DNA of 64,000 nt from a virus, in IMG/VR virus record IMGVR_UViG_3300028654_000001, positions 124,001 to 188,000 of that record, one strand, 5' to 3'. Position numbers and translations under genes: made by a program. The notes beneath the pieces were generated by a model. It was not told where the DNA came from and did no database searches. It worked only from the letters and a program-made list of their open reading frames with translations. Positions 8,128 through 16,618 of this stretch are shown one piece after another (the first letter of the stretch is position 1; each line of letters starts with the position of its first letter).

Positions 8128-8496
8128 TCACATCCCTAGGTTCTCCAACTCGAGTAAGATCTGGTCAGGCTCATTGGTTAACCTAGTGGCAGTTATACGC
8201 CTACGACTAAGACTCTGAAAGTAACTCCATAACGGACCTGAAGGTGTTTTACTTGCATCCGATCGTTTGATCATGAACAACATACCACAAGAGCACTTGA
8301 ACCATATCTCTTGTTCCACTACGGTGATTTCTCCGTGGCCTTGAAAACTATGGTTAGCAGCTGCACGCAATAAAATAGGAATAGTGGTGAAGGTTGGTAT
8401 CCCAAGATTAGCCTCAGGCACCTTGGGGGATGCTGGTGGGAGTCGACCAGGACGGATCACCATCCACATAGATTCGATGTCATCGTCCTGAGTCAC
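8128..8496 (-). CDS. N-terminally tagged protein with Cys pair
   Basis: The product starts with the recurrent tag (DDDIESMWMVIRPGRLPP) from a GTG start that overlaps the stop of the 54-residue membrane peptide upstream as GTGA. The body includes WFKCSCGMLF, a possible metal or disulphide site. The last residues (LLELENLGM) lack the C-terminal tag. Function unknown. Confidence 0.8.
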   Translation of the reverse strand: MTQDDDIESMWMVIRPGRLPPASPKVPEANLGIPTFTTIPILLRAAANHSFQGHGEITVVEQEIWFKCSCGMLFMIKRSDASKTPSGPLWSYFQSLSRRRITATRLTNEPDQILLELENLGM

Positions 8497-8657
8497 TTAC
8501 CCCCCAAGTACTCGAGTACGCAGCATCTGTAGTGGTGCGGATCATACCCAGCTTGAAAGCTGAACTGCCTATGACAGTAAGTGTCCTGTACAAGATAGAT
8601 CATTAGGCCTATACCTATGCCTAGTATCAAGAATACAAAAGGGTAGTACTTTATCAT
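8493..8657 (-). CDS. 54-residue membrane peptide next to radical SAM gene
   Basis: Read by eye because it is short. The ATG overlaps the radical SAM stop as ATGA and its own stop overlaps the next GTG start. Residues 4-23 (YYPFVFLILGIGIGLMIYLV) form a membrane helix; the tail has Cys, several Tyr/His and a final CC pair. The double coupling argues that it is translated. It could be an accessory membrane anchor or, speculatively, a peptide substrate of the radical SAM enzyme. Confidence 0.7.
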   Translation of the reverse strand: MIKYYPFVFLILGIGIGLMIYLVQDTYCHRQFSFQAGYDPHHYRCCVLEYLGGK

Positions 8658-9430
8658 GGATCAACCCCAATCGCGTGCTTGTGCATCGGAGACAGGTTAT
8701 CTTCCTGCTTGCATCGGTTGCAAGATCCCATTGTGAGAACAGCTTTGGTCAACTCCTCGTTAGAGCTATCGACGGTTCCAATCGGGTAACAGAGTCGACT
8801 CTCACCCGCGACAACTACCCCCTCATGAGTCACTGACGGAGTACAGAACCCTGCTAGCCCAATACATGCTCTAGCCCTCAAGAGCTTGATTGCCATAGGC
8901 ATCGACTTGTACGAACGAGTGAGGGATCTGAGGTTGAAGCTACTGGGGGCCGAGCGAGGACTTAATCCCTTGGGGTCAAACGTGGGTCTTGAGGCTCGAC
9001 CGATGGTGGACAAGACTTGAAGTTTGTCCACGTAGGTTATCTTCGGGTGCTCTAACTTCAGAGGCTTGCGTGGGTAGTACCGATCGTCATTAGTGACTTG
9101 AAAAAGGACATGCTTCCAATCATCTCGAAGGAGAGCATCCCTGAGTTCCTTGTTCTCTAGCCAGAGCCCATGAGTCAGAATACTAAGGATCCAACCTCTC
9201 CTAACTACCTGTGAAGCCATCTCGACGAGAAGTGGGTTATCCGTGCACTCCCCTCCTGATAGCATCATCATCACCGGGATCCCAGCCTTGATAACCTCAC
9301 ACTCTGCTCGTTCGGTGAAATCGAGTGCTCGCATGAACGTGTTCATATCCATGTGCTCTCCGGAAGGGAGAGCATCCTCGAGACAGTGGGTGCAGCCCAT
9401 CGAGCAGGAATTTGTTATTTTGATGATCAT
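8654..9430 (-). CDS. Radical SAM enzyme with extra C-terminal cysteines
   Basis: C9, C13 and C16 form the CxxxCxxC motif that holds the 4Fe-4S cluster; GGE at about 59-61 is the usual SAM-binding motif. The C-terminal region has at least five more Cys (ACIGLAGFC, LCYP, SCNRC), resembling a SPASM or Twitch auxiliary cluster region. Length (258 residues) suits a compact maturase. Reaction and substrate are unknown. It overlaps the membrane peptide gene downstream, and together with the tagged gene they form a coupled set. Confidence 0.88.
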   Translation of the reverse strand: MIIKITNSCSMGCTHCLEDALPSGEHMDMNTFMRALDFTERAECEVIKAGIPVMMMLSGGECTDNPLLVEMASQVVRRGWILSILTHGLWLENKELRDALLRDDWKHVLFQVTNDDRYYPRKPLKLEHPKITYVDKLQVLSTIGRASRPTFDPKGLSPRSAPSSFNLRSLTRSYKSMPMAIKLLRARACIGLAGFCTPSVTHEGVVVAGESRLCYPIGTVDSSNEELTKAVLTMGSCNRCKQEDNLSPMHKHAIGVDP

Positions 9431-9473
9431 TTAGTGGTTTACAGGATAACCCCACCCGTTTCAACAAGCAAGA

Positions 9474-9821
9474 TCATTCGGTTTTAGTGGTTGAACGCCT
9501 CTTAACCATATCGATTCTGGCCTGAAGATTGTCAACAAGGGACTTCAACTCTGGGAAGGGGTCAGCTGTCTGCTCTTCTTCGGGAACCGTGGCCATGAAT
9601 CGATTGTACTCTATCACGTGGCCTTCAGTAATGTAGCCTATATCCCCCCAACTCTTGCTCGTTTCCTCCAAGTAGTCACATGCCAATTTGACCGGATGGA
9701 TCATGCTTGCAGCTATCTTGTTGCGCCCCCTTGAAGTCTTTATATTTGACTTAAGAATCTCTAGTGTACGTGGGTTTTTGTACCTAGATAGAAAGGCCTG
9801 AATCGCGACTTCTTGATTCAT
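9474..9821 (-). CDS. Hypothetical helical protein
   Basis: A 115-residue, mainly helical, charged product (MNQEVAIQAFLSRYKNPRTL start). A possible coiled segment lies at the C-terminus. No motif recognised. It is the next gene downstream of the tagged gene 9846-10370. Confidence 0.7.
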   Translation of the reverse strand: MNQEVAIQAFLSRYKNPRTLEILKSNIKTSRGRNKIAASMIHPVKLACDYLEETSKSWGDIGYITEGHVIEYNRFMATVPEEEQTADPFPELKSLVDNLQARIDMVKRRSTTKTE

Positions 9822-9845
9822 GTTAGGGGTGAGTACACCGATTGA

Positions 9846-10370
9846 TTAGTCGTTCTCGAGTATCCGTTCAAAGCGAGTCGGCCTTGGTCCAGTATACGAT
9901 TCAGAAAGCCTATTCGCCGGCATGTTATCAATCAACCGTCTCAAGTACCCCATCATAAACCCTACGGGTACGGTCATCTCGGATCCATTGAATTGGGGAG
10001 TGAGTTCCATGAGCGAGTAGCTTAGTGAAAGTACCCAAGTCAGGATTAGGTCTCCGGTGGTCGGGTGTTCAACATAGGTTGGCAAGGTGTGTTGCACCAC
10101 ATAGAGGGTGCCGTCCTGAGCTCCTGGGTTGTTAGACCACAGGACTAGATCTGCTAACAGACTCTGAACTTGATCTGCTATCACAAACCTTCTACCCTCG
10201 AAGGTCAGGCGGGGTAGCCGAAGGATATTCCCAATAGCGATCTCATGAGTAGTGGATACAGTTAGGTTTCGATTGATCCAAAGCACCTCATGGACCGTAG
10301 ATTCACGGGTGAAGTCTGCCACTTCCGAGTTCTGGCCACTGAGCACCCATAAACGGAGATTGACGGGCAC
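9846..10370 (-). CDS. C-terminally tagged hypothetical protein
   Basis: A 174-residue protein starts at GTG 10370 directly after the upstream TGA. It has alternating strands and ends in PRPTRFERILEND, one of the cleanest examples of the C-terminal tag. No catalytic motif visible. Confidence 0.82.
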   Translation of the reverse strand: MPVNLRLWVLSGQNSEVADFTRESTVHEVLWINRNLTVSTTHEIAIGNILRLPRLTFEGRRFVIADQVQSLLADLVLWSNNPGAQDGTLYVVQHTLPTYVEHPTTGDLILTWVLSLSYSLMELTPQFNGSEMTVPVGFMMGYLRRLIDNMPANRLSESYTGPRPTRFERILEND

Positions 10371-10808
10371 TCAATTACTCTTCCCACCGTCAATGACTCT
10401 GAAGGTTCGATGACGGATCCATTCCCTCTTACTCCCGAGTGGAGCTCTCCTGAACTCCCCATTACAGACATGACACTTACTGAACCACGACCTGGTCTTC
10501 AGTGATAGGGTATTGGTCAGAACCCCTTTGCATCCAGGCGCCGGACAGGGAGGCCCCACGATCTCAAAGAGAGGGTAAGGAACCTTCTCGGTGAACTCCT
10601 CCCCGTTGATCGCCGTGTCCGTGTAGTAGAACTCTTGTCCGCACTGAATACACGCATCCAACCTAACTAGCTTGAAGCTCTTTGGGTCTCTTCGAACCAA
10701 CAGAAGTCCAGTTTTACACACTGGGCATACCGATCGAAAGGCACTATCCCCATCAGCTCTTTCGAGCTCAGCGTGGACAACTCTGATGTGAGTCTTGGAA
10801 GGGTTCAC
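10371..10808 (-). CDS. Double zinc-ribbon protein
   Basis: The product carries CPVCKTG and CIQCGQEF (first ribbon) and CPAPGC with CHVCNGEF (second ribbon), eight Cys in regular spacing. Two zinc ribbons suggest nucleic-acid or protein binding. GTG start at 10808. Its stop abuts the GTG of the tagged gene downstream. Confidence 0.8.
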   Translation of the reverse strand: MNPSKTHIRVVHAELERADGDSAFRSVCPVCKTGLLLVRRDPKSFKLVRLDACIQCGQEFYYTDTAINGEEFTEKVPYPLFEIVGPPCPAPGCKGVLTNTLSLKTRSWFSKCHVCNGEFRRAPLGSKREWIRHRTFRVIDGGKSN

Positions 10809-10922
10809 TTGAGGGACCTCAGGAACTCGTAGATCTTAGTCAACAAGTCCATCTTGACACGGAAGGGTGGTGTTCGGGTTCTGGATGGGCATTAAAGCCC
10901 ACTACACCGAAACCCAATCGGA
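10809..10922 (-). other. Intergenic region with hairpin and micro-ORF
   Basis: On the minus strand TGGGC-TTTAAT-GCCCA forms a short hairpin, and a 15-codon frame (MDLLTKIYEFLRSLK) overlaps the following GTG start as GTGA. The micro-ORF may couple translation; evidence is weak. Confidence 0.3.
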
Positions 10923-11174
10923 TCAGTTGGGCTTAGCTTCCTCGAATTGAGCGAGGACGGTGGTCAGCTCTCGAAGAGTCCCGTGAGCTTCTTCTGGGGC
11001 CTCTGGGGTTATCCAGTCCTGTAGTGCGGACAGGTGAAGCTTAGCCTTTTCGACTAGGGCTTGCCTGCGGGAACCTTCAGCCTGCGAGGCTTCCATGAGG
11101 AGTTTACTAGCTACATCGGCGTGGACTTCGGCTCTAGCTTGGGCAGGATCAATTGGATTTCTTGTCTGGGTCAT
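10923..11174 (-). CDS. Small helical hypothetical protein
   Basis: An 83-residue, Ala/Glu-rich helical product, probably a coiled coil (SKLLMEASQAEGSRRQALVE). It is co-directional with 11183-11635, eight bases away. Function unknown. Confidence 0.7.
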   Translation of the reverse strand: MTQTRNPIDPAQARAEVHADVASKLLMEASQAEGSRRQALVEKAKLHLSALQDWITPEAPEEAHGTLRELTTVLAQFEEAKPN

Positions 11175-11182
11175 GATCAGGA

Positions 11183-11635
11183 TTACGTAGCAGCTTCAGT
11201 TTCCTCACCATCTTCGTTTGGTTTTGGTAGTTGTTCCGAGGACACCAACTCCTCAGCAAGATCACTCATGACCTCTTCACCAGTGATATAGGGTCTTCCG
11301 GTGATGTGTCCGATCAGTTCGGCCACAACTACGGCATCAGGGGTTCTAAGACCTAGTTTCTCCCCTACATAGGCCCAATGTAAGAGTTGACCGTTGTTCG
11401 TTATCAAAGCCGAGGGGCGTGGTTCTTGATTCAGTGACGTCACCAACCAACACTTCTCCGAAACCCCCATCAAGTCCTTAGCCCCATCACTAAAACTCGT
11501 GAGTTCCGTGAACATCAAGTCATATTTTGTACCATTTCCCGGACAGTAACTAACAAATGTACAAGCCCCACTTACCTCCTTGCGCTTGATTCCAGACTCA
11601 ACAGTAGGCATAGTTCGAACATCTAATAGTGGCAT
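11183..11635 (-). CDS. Hypothetical protein with acidic tail
   Basis: The 150-residue product has a beta-rich centre and an acidic C-terminus (PNEDGEETEAAT). It begins the leftward run and is divergent from 11773. No motif recognised. Confidence 0.7.
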   Translation of the reverse strand: MPLLDVRTMPTVESGIKRKEVSGACTFVSYCPGNGTKYDLMFTELTSFSDGAKDLMGVSEKCWLVTSLNQEPRPSALITNNGQLLHWAYVGEKLGLRTPDAVVVAELIGHITGRPYITGEEVMSDLAEELVSSEQLPKPNEDGEETEAAT

Positions 11636-11772
11636 AACTCAAAAGTTTAGCATAAGTCGGTACTTAACTCAAGATCTCTGTGAGTCTATGGTGTACAAGA
11701 TCAGCGGAAATCTTGTCATCCCATCTGAATCTGCCACAGGTGACATAAACCTTTTATAGAAATACACCGAGT
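11636..11772. promoter_or_regulatory. Divergent intergenic region
   Basis: This 137-bp AT-richer gap separates two divergent transcription units and must hold both promoters. No copy of the GAGATC-N15 element is seen. A TATAGAAAT stretch lies about 20 bases before ATG 11773. Confidence 0.4.
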
Positions 11773-12420
11773 ATGGATGACCTGAGGATCATCAGCCAAG
11801 TGGCCAAGCGAGTGTCAGCTGCGAGCGTGCCACCTGGAAAGGGCTTCTATACGGGCAAGGACAATACCTTCCACGTGTTCCGAAGTTCAACTCACCTGCA
11901 GGTCCGAGATCTGACCCTCGCCGGCAAACGCGGTAAGACCGTGCCGGAGGTTACGATCATCCTGAACGACAACTACTACAAGGGTGACACTGATGAGTGG
12001 TTCGAGACTGTGATGGAGCAACTGGCCAAGTGTGACACTTGGGCTGATGTCAAGAAGGTGGCCGCTGATGCCAAAGAGGCCGCCCCCGATCACGCAGTAG
12101 TCCTTCACGAGCAGAGTATCAAGGCTATTGAAGTGGCCCCCGCAGGTTCTGAAATCAAGTTCAAGACCCTAGCAGGTGAAGAGATCACAGCTAGTCCTGT
12201 TGAGTTCTACGTCCTACATCGATTTTGGTTTGGTCGAGTTGAGGGTGACCCGAAGAAGCCTGGGTTTGCCCAAGACACTGGCTACTGGTCGAACAACAAG
12301 CAGAGTGCAGCCATATTCTACGCCTACCTGAAGGATAATATGTCCAAGGTAATGAAGATGGGCATCCGCGAGTTACGAGAGCTTTGGAGTGAGCTGAAGG
12401 TCAGCTACCGTTACCACTGA
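11773..12420 (+). CDS. Protein with MDDL...RV N-terminal leader
   Basis: The 215-residue product begins MDDLRIISQVAKRVSAAS, matching the leader on 12427-12705 and 45406-45864. The body mixes strands and helices with no recognised motif. In some tailed phages such short amphipathic N-termini direct proteins into the prohead and are then cleaved; that role here is inference. It lies six bases before the next gene. Confidence 0.8.
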   Translation: MDDLRIISQVAKRVSAASVPPGKGFYTGKDNTFHVFRSSTHLQVRDLTLAGKRGKTVPEVTIILNDNYYKGDTDEWFETVMEQLAKCDTWADVKKVAADAKEAAPDHAVVLHEQSIKAIEVAPAGSEIKFKTLAGEEITASPVEFYVLHRFWFGRVEGDPKKPGFAQDTGYWSNNKQSAAIFYAYLKDNMSKVMKMGIRELRELWSELKVSYRYH

Positions 12421-12426
12421 GGCCCC

Positions 12427-12705
12427 ATGAACGATCTAACCCTCATTGCTCGAGTTGTGGAACGTGTGGCGGCCGCCAACATGTGGGGTGTTGATGTCCG
12501 AGCCATCAACACGTGGCTGAAGAAGAATGTCACCTTTCCTGCGAAGGTCCTCCAGAACCGGGCAAACGTGGTCGACATCGGGACCGATGTGAAGAACGAC
12601 CTTGGGCCATACTCGGAGGCTTTCCAGAAGGCTTTCCCGGGAACCAAGGTGACTCAACCTGGGATGAAGAACTACCTACGCGTCGTGTTCCCCGTCAACA
12701 GGTGA
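12427..12705 (+). CDS. Small protein with MNDL...RV N-terminal leader
   Basis: The 92-residue product starts MNDLTLIARVVERVAAAN. The rest is basic and beta/alpha mixed (NTWLKKNVTFPAKVLQN). It is in tandem with 11773-12420, which shares only the leader, so the leader has been reused on a different body. Confidence 0.8.
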   Translation: MNDLTLIARVVERVAAANMWGVDVRAINTWLKKNVTFPAKVLQNRANVVDIGTDVKNDLGPYSEAFQKAFPGTKVTQPGMKNYLRVVFPVNR

Positions 12706-12711
12706 GTCTGA

Positions 12712-13695
12712 TCACTTCCAACCCTTTATGTAGTCATGAAATTGTCTGCATAGAGATTGGTGCCACGTCCAGAAAGTGTAGCGTTTGAAGTGCTCAAAAC
12801 CCAGTGCCTTGAAATGAGGTACCACGACATCCTCAACAAGAGCAATCACGTGCCGTCGCCCGAGTGATTTGTAGTAGTTTGCTGACACCTGAATCAACAA
12901 TGACAAGGCCTCAGGGTCTTCTTGAACCATGAAAACACAGAAGGCATTAGTCAGTTCACTTAGATTCAGACCATGGGATGATACTTCCAGCACTGAGTAC
13001 CCAACCAAAGTACCAGAACGGTAAACCAAAAAGAACTCCTGACGACGTTCAAGGCCAATCTTTTTGTAGTCATCAGAGATACAGTTGAAGTACTCTTTGG
13101 TATCCTTCCCTAATAGGGGTAGGGTTTCAGATGAAGAGTGCCTCACCTCCAGACAAGTAGAGGTTGGGACCTCGAAAGTTGGCCCCGATAGTCTCATGCA
13201 GTTGAAGTACTGAACTATGGACAGCTCTGGACGTGATACACTGGCGGCCAATGCCTCGTACAAGCGAGAAACACGTTTGTTCTCATGCCGGTAGGTTGCT
13301 CGTATCCATTCAATATTTGAACTCTGCTCAAAGTACTCGAGCAAGGCTAAGTTCAGCATCAGTGCATGAGAGACCTTCTCCCTCTTATAGGGTCGACTCG
13401 CCATGTGCTGAACCATCCACACCTTGTCATAGACCCGTACTGCAGAGAGGTGAGCATAAATGGAGGATCCACGAGTTACCACCAAACCCTTGAACACATT
13501 GTTCGTGTTCATCAGCTTCGATAGCGTTTTCTTTGCAGATTCGAAGTCGATCGTCTGACGCTTCTGTGGGTAGATGAACCCGGAATTCTCTAAAAAGCTC
13601 CATAGCTTCTCAACAGACATACCACTTAGGTCTCTTATTACCGGTTGTTCAACCTCATTTAGTTGATCACACACTACAGGTTGGGTATTGGTCAT
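12712..13695 (-). CDS. GNAT-like protein
   Basis: A 327-residue protein. The stretch from about residue 85 (LVVTRGSSIYAHLSAVRVYD) through SHALMLNLALLEYF resembles an acetyltransferase fold of the GNAT class, and the C-terminal half (FFLVYRSGTLVGYSVLEVSS) looks like a second, similar strand set. Active-site residues are not certain. ATG 13695 overlaps the upstream stop. Confidence 0.6.
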   Translation of the reverse strand: MTNTQPVVCDQLNEVEQPVIRDLSGMSVEKLWSFLENSGFIYPQKRQTIDFESAKKTLSKLMNTNNVFKGLVVTRGSSIYAHLSAVRVYDKVWMVQHMASRPYKREKVSHALMLNLALLEYFEQSSNIEWIRATYRHENKRVSRLYEALAASVSRPELSIVQYFNCMRLSGPTFEVPTSTCLEVRHSSSETLPLLGKDTKEYFNCISDDYKKIGLERRQEFFLVYRSGTLVGYSVLEVSSHGLNLSELTNAFCVFMVQEDPEALSLLIQVSANYYKSLGRRHVIALVEDVVVPHFKALGFEHFKRYTFWTWHQSLCRQFHDYIKGWK

Positions 13696-14129
13696 CACAC
13701 TTTACCGCCGTTAGTCAGGTCAACATTTAGACTCTCAACCCTAGTGCGAAGCTCTTCAATGGTCGGAACCACTCGTTGTAGGTGCTTCGGCTTTTCAATT
13801 CCGAGTACGTCTCCTATTCGGAGAAGGATATCAAGATCGGCTTTGCAGCGACCCCTCCAATCGAACTGGTCAAGTACAGCTCTTCGGACTTGTTCTCGAT
13901 AGGCCTCCTCCTCGTACTGTTCGATAGTGTAGAGAAGGGCTGCCGTGGAATAGGCATTGTGTTCTACTCCCGGGATGTTGGTCACATCGAATTGCTTTCC
14001 ACCGTTGATGGTCACATACAATCGACCAACCTTGGTGATGGTTGTCTTGACCACGCGCCCTTTGGGATCGTTGGTGTACGTGTCCGTATAGAGGGCTGGC
14101 ATCCCTACTTTCCAATCAGAGAGGGACAT
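13695..14129 (-). CDS. Beta-barrel plus helical tail hypothetical protein
   Basis: The first 60 residues (WKVGMPALYTDTYT and KTTITKVGRLYVTINGG) look like a small barrel of the kind found in many phage hypotheticals, followed by a helical region. ATG 14129 overlaps the preceding stop as TGATG, implying coupled translation. Confidence 0.72.
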   Translation of the reverse strand: MSLSDWKVGMPALYTDTYTNDPKGRVVKTTITKVGRLYVTINGGKQFDVTNIPGVEHNAYSTAALLYTIEQYEEEAYREQVRRAVLDQFDWRGRCKADLDILLRIGDVLGIEKPKHLQRVVPTIEELRTRVESLNVDLTNGGKV

Positions 14130-14494
14130 CAGTTTTCCTTAGCCTCGAGGGCTGTAACGAGAGTGTTCCGAATCGCATCGAAATCCTTGAGTGGGTGAAC
14201 CTTCATGTGTGATTCGAGGATCATTTCGAACGGGGCGTGGTTTGGATCATTCACCCATTTGACGACTGCACTCACCTTGTAGTAAGCCGTCTTGTCCCCC
14301 AGCTTCGTGTATAGATCGATGGTGAGAGGCACCTTATCATGAGTGCCAGTAATGTGGACCACTTCTCGTTCGTCAACGGTAATCCAGAAGTTGTTCAGAA
14401 GTGGTTTGAAGCACTCTCTGGCGGCAATAAGGGTCACGTTAAGAAAGTAGTTCTTAACTATATCTAACAGTGGGAGAGAGTAATCAAGCGGCAT
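14129..14494 (-). CDS. Hypothetical protein
   Basis: A 121-residue product, hydrophobic at the start and beta-rich in the middle (REVVHITGTHDKVPLTIDLY). Start is ATG 14494 or 14500. Coupled to the genes on both sides. No motif recognised. Confidence 0.7.
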   Translation of the reverse strand: MPLDYSLPLLDIVKNYFLNVTLIAARECFKPLLNNFWITVDEREVVHITGTHDKVPLTIDLYTKLGDKTAYYKVSAVVKWVNDPNHAPFEMILESHMKVHPLKDFDAIRNTLVTALEAKEN

Positions 14495-14508
14495 TGCCAT
14501 AGTAAGTC

Positions 14509-14907
14509 TCAGGGGTTTGGGTTAGTAGTGAGGAGGGCTCGGACATGACGGGCTCGTGTTTCCCAGGCTTCTTCACTCACCCACCTGTGGTGAATGACAG
14601 AAGCCCCAGAGGAAGGCCCGTGCTTGATCTTAGGAGCATCGGCTACTCGCGCTTGTTGCTCCTTTGCATACTTCCTCCACTTGGCCTCAAATAGGGCTAA
14701 GGTAACTTCAACGTCCTTACCCCGAGCTATGCAGGCGTAGGTATCGGCTAGCATACCGTGAATGGGGGCTTCGGCTACATCCGTTCCCGACCATGACTTG
14801 TAAGCAGCGGTCTCAGCATCCCGTTCATAACGAGCAACTTGTAGGAGATACTCAGCATTCGCGGGTGGGGTAACCTCAGGTAGTGCCTCATATTCAGCTT
14901 GATTCAT
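14509..14907 (-). CDS. Helical hypothetical protein
   Basis: A 132-residue, helical, Ala/Glu-rich product with an AAGGAG-type ribosome site (CAAGGAGCTATC) before ATG 14907. A long structured leader lies upstream. Function unknown. Confidence 0.72.
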   Translation of the reverse strand: MNQAEYEALPEVTPPANAEYLLQVARYERDAETAAYKSWSGTDVAEAPIHGMLADTYACIARGKDVEVTLALFEAKWRKYAKEQQARVADAPKIKHGPSSGASVIHHRWVSEEAWETRARHVRALLTTNPNP

Positions 14908-15039
14908 GATAGCTCCTTGAGATTACAACCAGGTAATAAGTTCAGTAAGGAAGTTATGGGTTTTTGACCGCTTCGGTACCGGTCATTCCATCGAGGGAGA
15001 GCCTCGATTCCCAGCTGTCTTTCCAGCCCGTCACGCCTT
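14908..15039 (-). ncRNA. Structured 5' leader candidate
   Basis: Downstream of the promoter element at 15040-15070 the minus-strand RNA can form ATCGAGG-CTCTC-CCTCGAT and TGACCGG-TACCGAA-GCGGTCA hairpins before the ribosome site of 14907. Most genes behind this promoter have no leader, so this one is exceptional and may be regulatory. Confidence 0.45.
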
Positions 15040-15070
15040 AATATTACGGATGAGAGCTCTGAGTCTCAGC
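15040..15070 (-). promoter_or_regulatory. Fixed-spacing promoter element
   Basis: GAGACT-N15-TAATATT on the minus strand. It is about 130 bases before the next ATG, unlike the usual four. Confidence 0.6.
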
Positions 15071-15139
15071 ACTTATTTTGAGAATTAATTACTCTTTCCC
15101 GTCAGGTACTAAATTCAAGTGAGAGTATAAGGATGAGCC

Positions 15140-15415
15140 TCACGCCTCCGGATTTTCGTACAGTTTAGCTTCACCCCACCTGTAATAGCAACGGACTTTT
15201 TTTCCGTCGGAGCCAGCCGAGCACTGAGTTATCTCAGATACCCCAGCTCGTACCTTCTTGACATCACACGGCCCGAACACTTCTCCAGCTATGAACTGAA
15301 TCAAACTTGGGTCAGCCCAAATCGATGCTACACGCATTATCAGGTGCTGGTGCCTTTCACGAAAGGTTGCCATCTCCTTGTGTGTGGGTTTCCTGTACTC
15401 CTCTTCATTTGGCAT
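15140..15415 (-). CDS. Hypothetical protein with Cys residues
   Basis: A 91-residue product, helical first half with three Cys in the second half (CDVKK, CSAG, CYYRW). Function unknown. Confidence 0.68.
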   Translation of the reverse strand: MPNEEEYRKPTHKEMATFRERHQHLIMRVASIWADPSLIQFIAGEVFGPCDVKKVRAGVSEITQCSAGSDGKKVRCYYRWGEAKLYENPEA

Positions 15416-15446
15416 AGATTGTCTCCTAAGTTCAGATACTTGGGTC

Positions 15447-15776
15447 TCACCAACAAGAACTTGATAGTGCGTCCCCTTTCCACCATATCGGGCTCTGGTG
15501 ACGACGGTTGAATAGAATGCTGTCTTGCACTTTACCGTCGATCACTGTCGAATTCGGCCAGTACTCCTTGAGCACCGCTTCAGCCTCCTCAAGGGTGGTG
15601 TTCTGCAAGGGAATGTAGGCTACCACCGAGACGTGCCCCAACCCGTGAGCCTCCTCCCACCAAGGTCCAAGGGGTGGAGTCTTGACCGGACGGGAATCAT
15701 AACCCTTCACTTCAAGTTCGAAGCACACCCAGTTACGCCCAGGAATGCAACTCTCAGCAGTACTGCAGATGTTCAT
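15447..15776 (-). CDS. Hypothetical protein
   Basis: A 109-residue product with Cys near both ends and a strand-rich centre (GLGHVSVVAYIPLQNTTLEE). Its start overlaps the end of the upstream gene by four bases. Confidence 0.68.
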   Translation of the reverse strand: MNICSTAESCIPGRNWVCFELEVKGYDSRPVKTPPLGPWWEEAHGLGHVSVVAYIPLQNTTLEEAEAVLKEYWPNSTVIDGKVQDSILFNRRHQSPIWWKGDALSSSCW

Positions 15777-16228
15777 TGTACCTCAAGTTTCTTACCTCGA
15801 AACCATAGATCATCGACCACTCGTTCTGAGTGCGGGTGCCTGCCAGAGATCAGCTTCAAGTGGTAGTAGAGCTCTTCACCCATGGTAGTGATGTCGACAA
15901 GCTCCCAGACTCGAGGTCCATCCTTCCACCGGGACTTCAGCTCAGGTTCAGGTATCGGTTGGACTTCCTCAACCCCTTGGATGAGAGGGGCCACTACCTT
16001 AAGTCGATGCTCCAGAGTCCTTTGGAGGTCTTGGAACGCTTTGGACTTCAGCTCTTGGTAGAGTTCACTGGCGGTGAAGGCCTCCTCACTCTCAAAGGCC
16101 TCCTCACTCTTGGTGTACCAGTTTGCGAAACCCGTCTCGCCATTCCAGTAAACTGCAACAGCAACCTCTGACTTACCAACGAATTGAGAGAAGGAGACCT
16201 CCTCGAGTCGAAGTTGGCGGAGGTTCAT
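15773..16228 (-). CDS. Hypothetical protein
   Basis: A 151-residue alpha/beta product with repeated Ser-Glu-Glu-Ala-Phe (SEEAFESEEAF). ATGA overlaps join it to both neighbours. Function unknown. Confidence 0.7.
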   Translation of the reverse strand: MNLRQLRLEEVSFSQFVGKSEVAVAVYWNGETGFANWYTKSEEAFESEEAFTASELYQELKSKAFQDLQRTLEHRLKVVAPLIQGVEEVQPIPEPELKSRWKDGPRVWELVDITTMGEELYYHLKLISGRHPHSERVVDDLWFRGKKLEVQ

Positions 16229-16611
16229 GAGGCCACCGCCTTATCTGAAGAATCATACCACTCCTCTTCTTCATCCTCCCATTTGGTGAGTAGATCGTTT
16301 GGATCTTTCATCCAACCCAGTAGCTCAGCAATCTGTTTGAGAGTCTGAGGACCTGACTTGAAGTTCCCTCTGCGTGTGATTCCTTTCGTGAACCACCGGC
16401 CGATGAACTGATCTAGGGAGGATGCATTCTCCACTTCGTACAGAATGAAGTGAGCATAAGATCCATCCTCGAGCCGCCAACTGAGTGCTGACCGGGGAAG
16501 GGGTAACTTTGAGTAGAACTTACTCGCAGCTTCCTCGATAGTCTCGGCCTGTACTTCAACCCATGGGGAAGCACTCGGCTTGATACTGCGACATTTGAAT
16601 ACTTCAGACAT
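16225..16611 (-). CDS. Hypothetical protein
   Basis: A 128-residue alpha/beta product whose stop overlaps the next start as ATGA. The pattern of strand, helix (ETIEEAASKFYSKL) and strand is typical of small phage proteins; no motif recognised. Confidence 0.7.
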   Translation of the reverse strand: MSEVFKCRSIKPSASPWVEVQAETIEEAASKFYSKLPLPRSALSWRLEDGSYAHFILYEVENASSLDQFIGRWFTKGITRRGNFKSGPQTLKQIAELLGWMKDPNDLLTKWEDEEEEWYDSSDKAVAS

Positions 16612-16618
16612 GAGGTTT

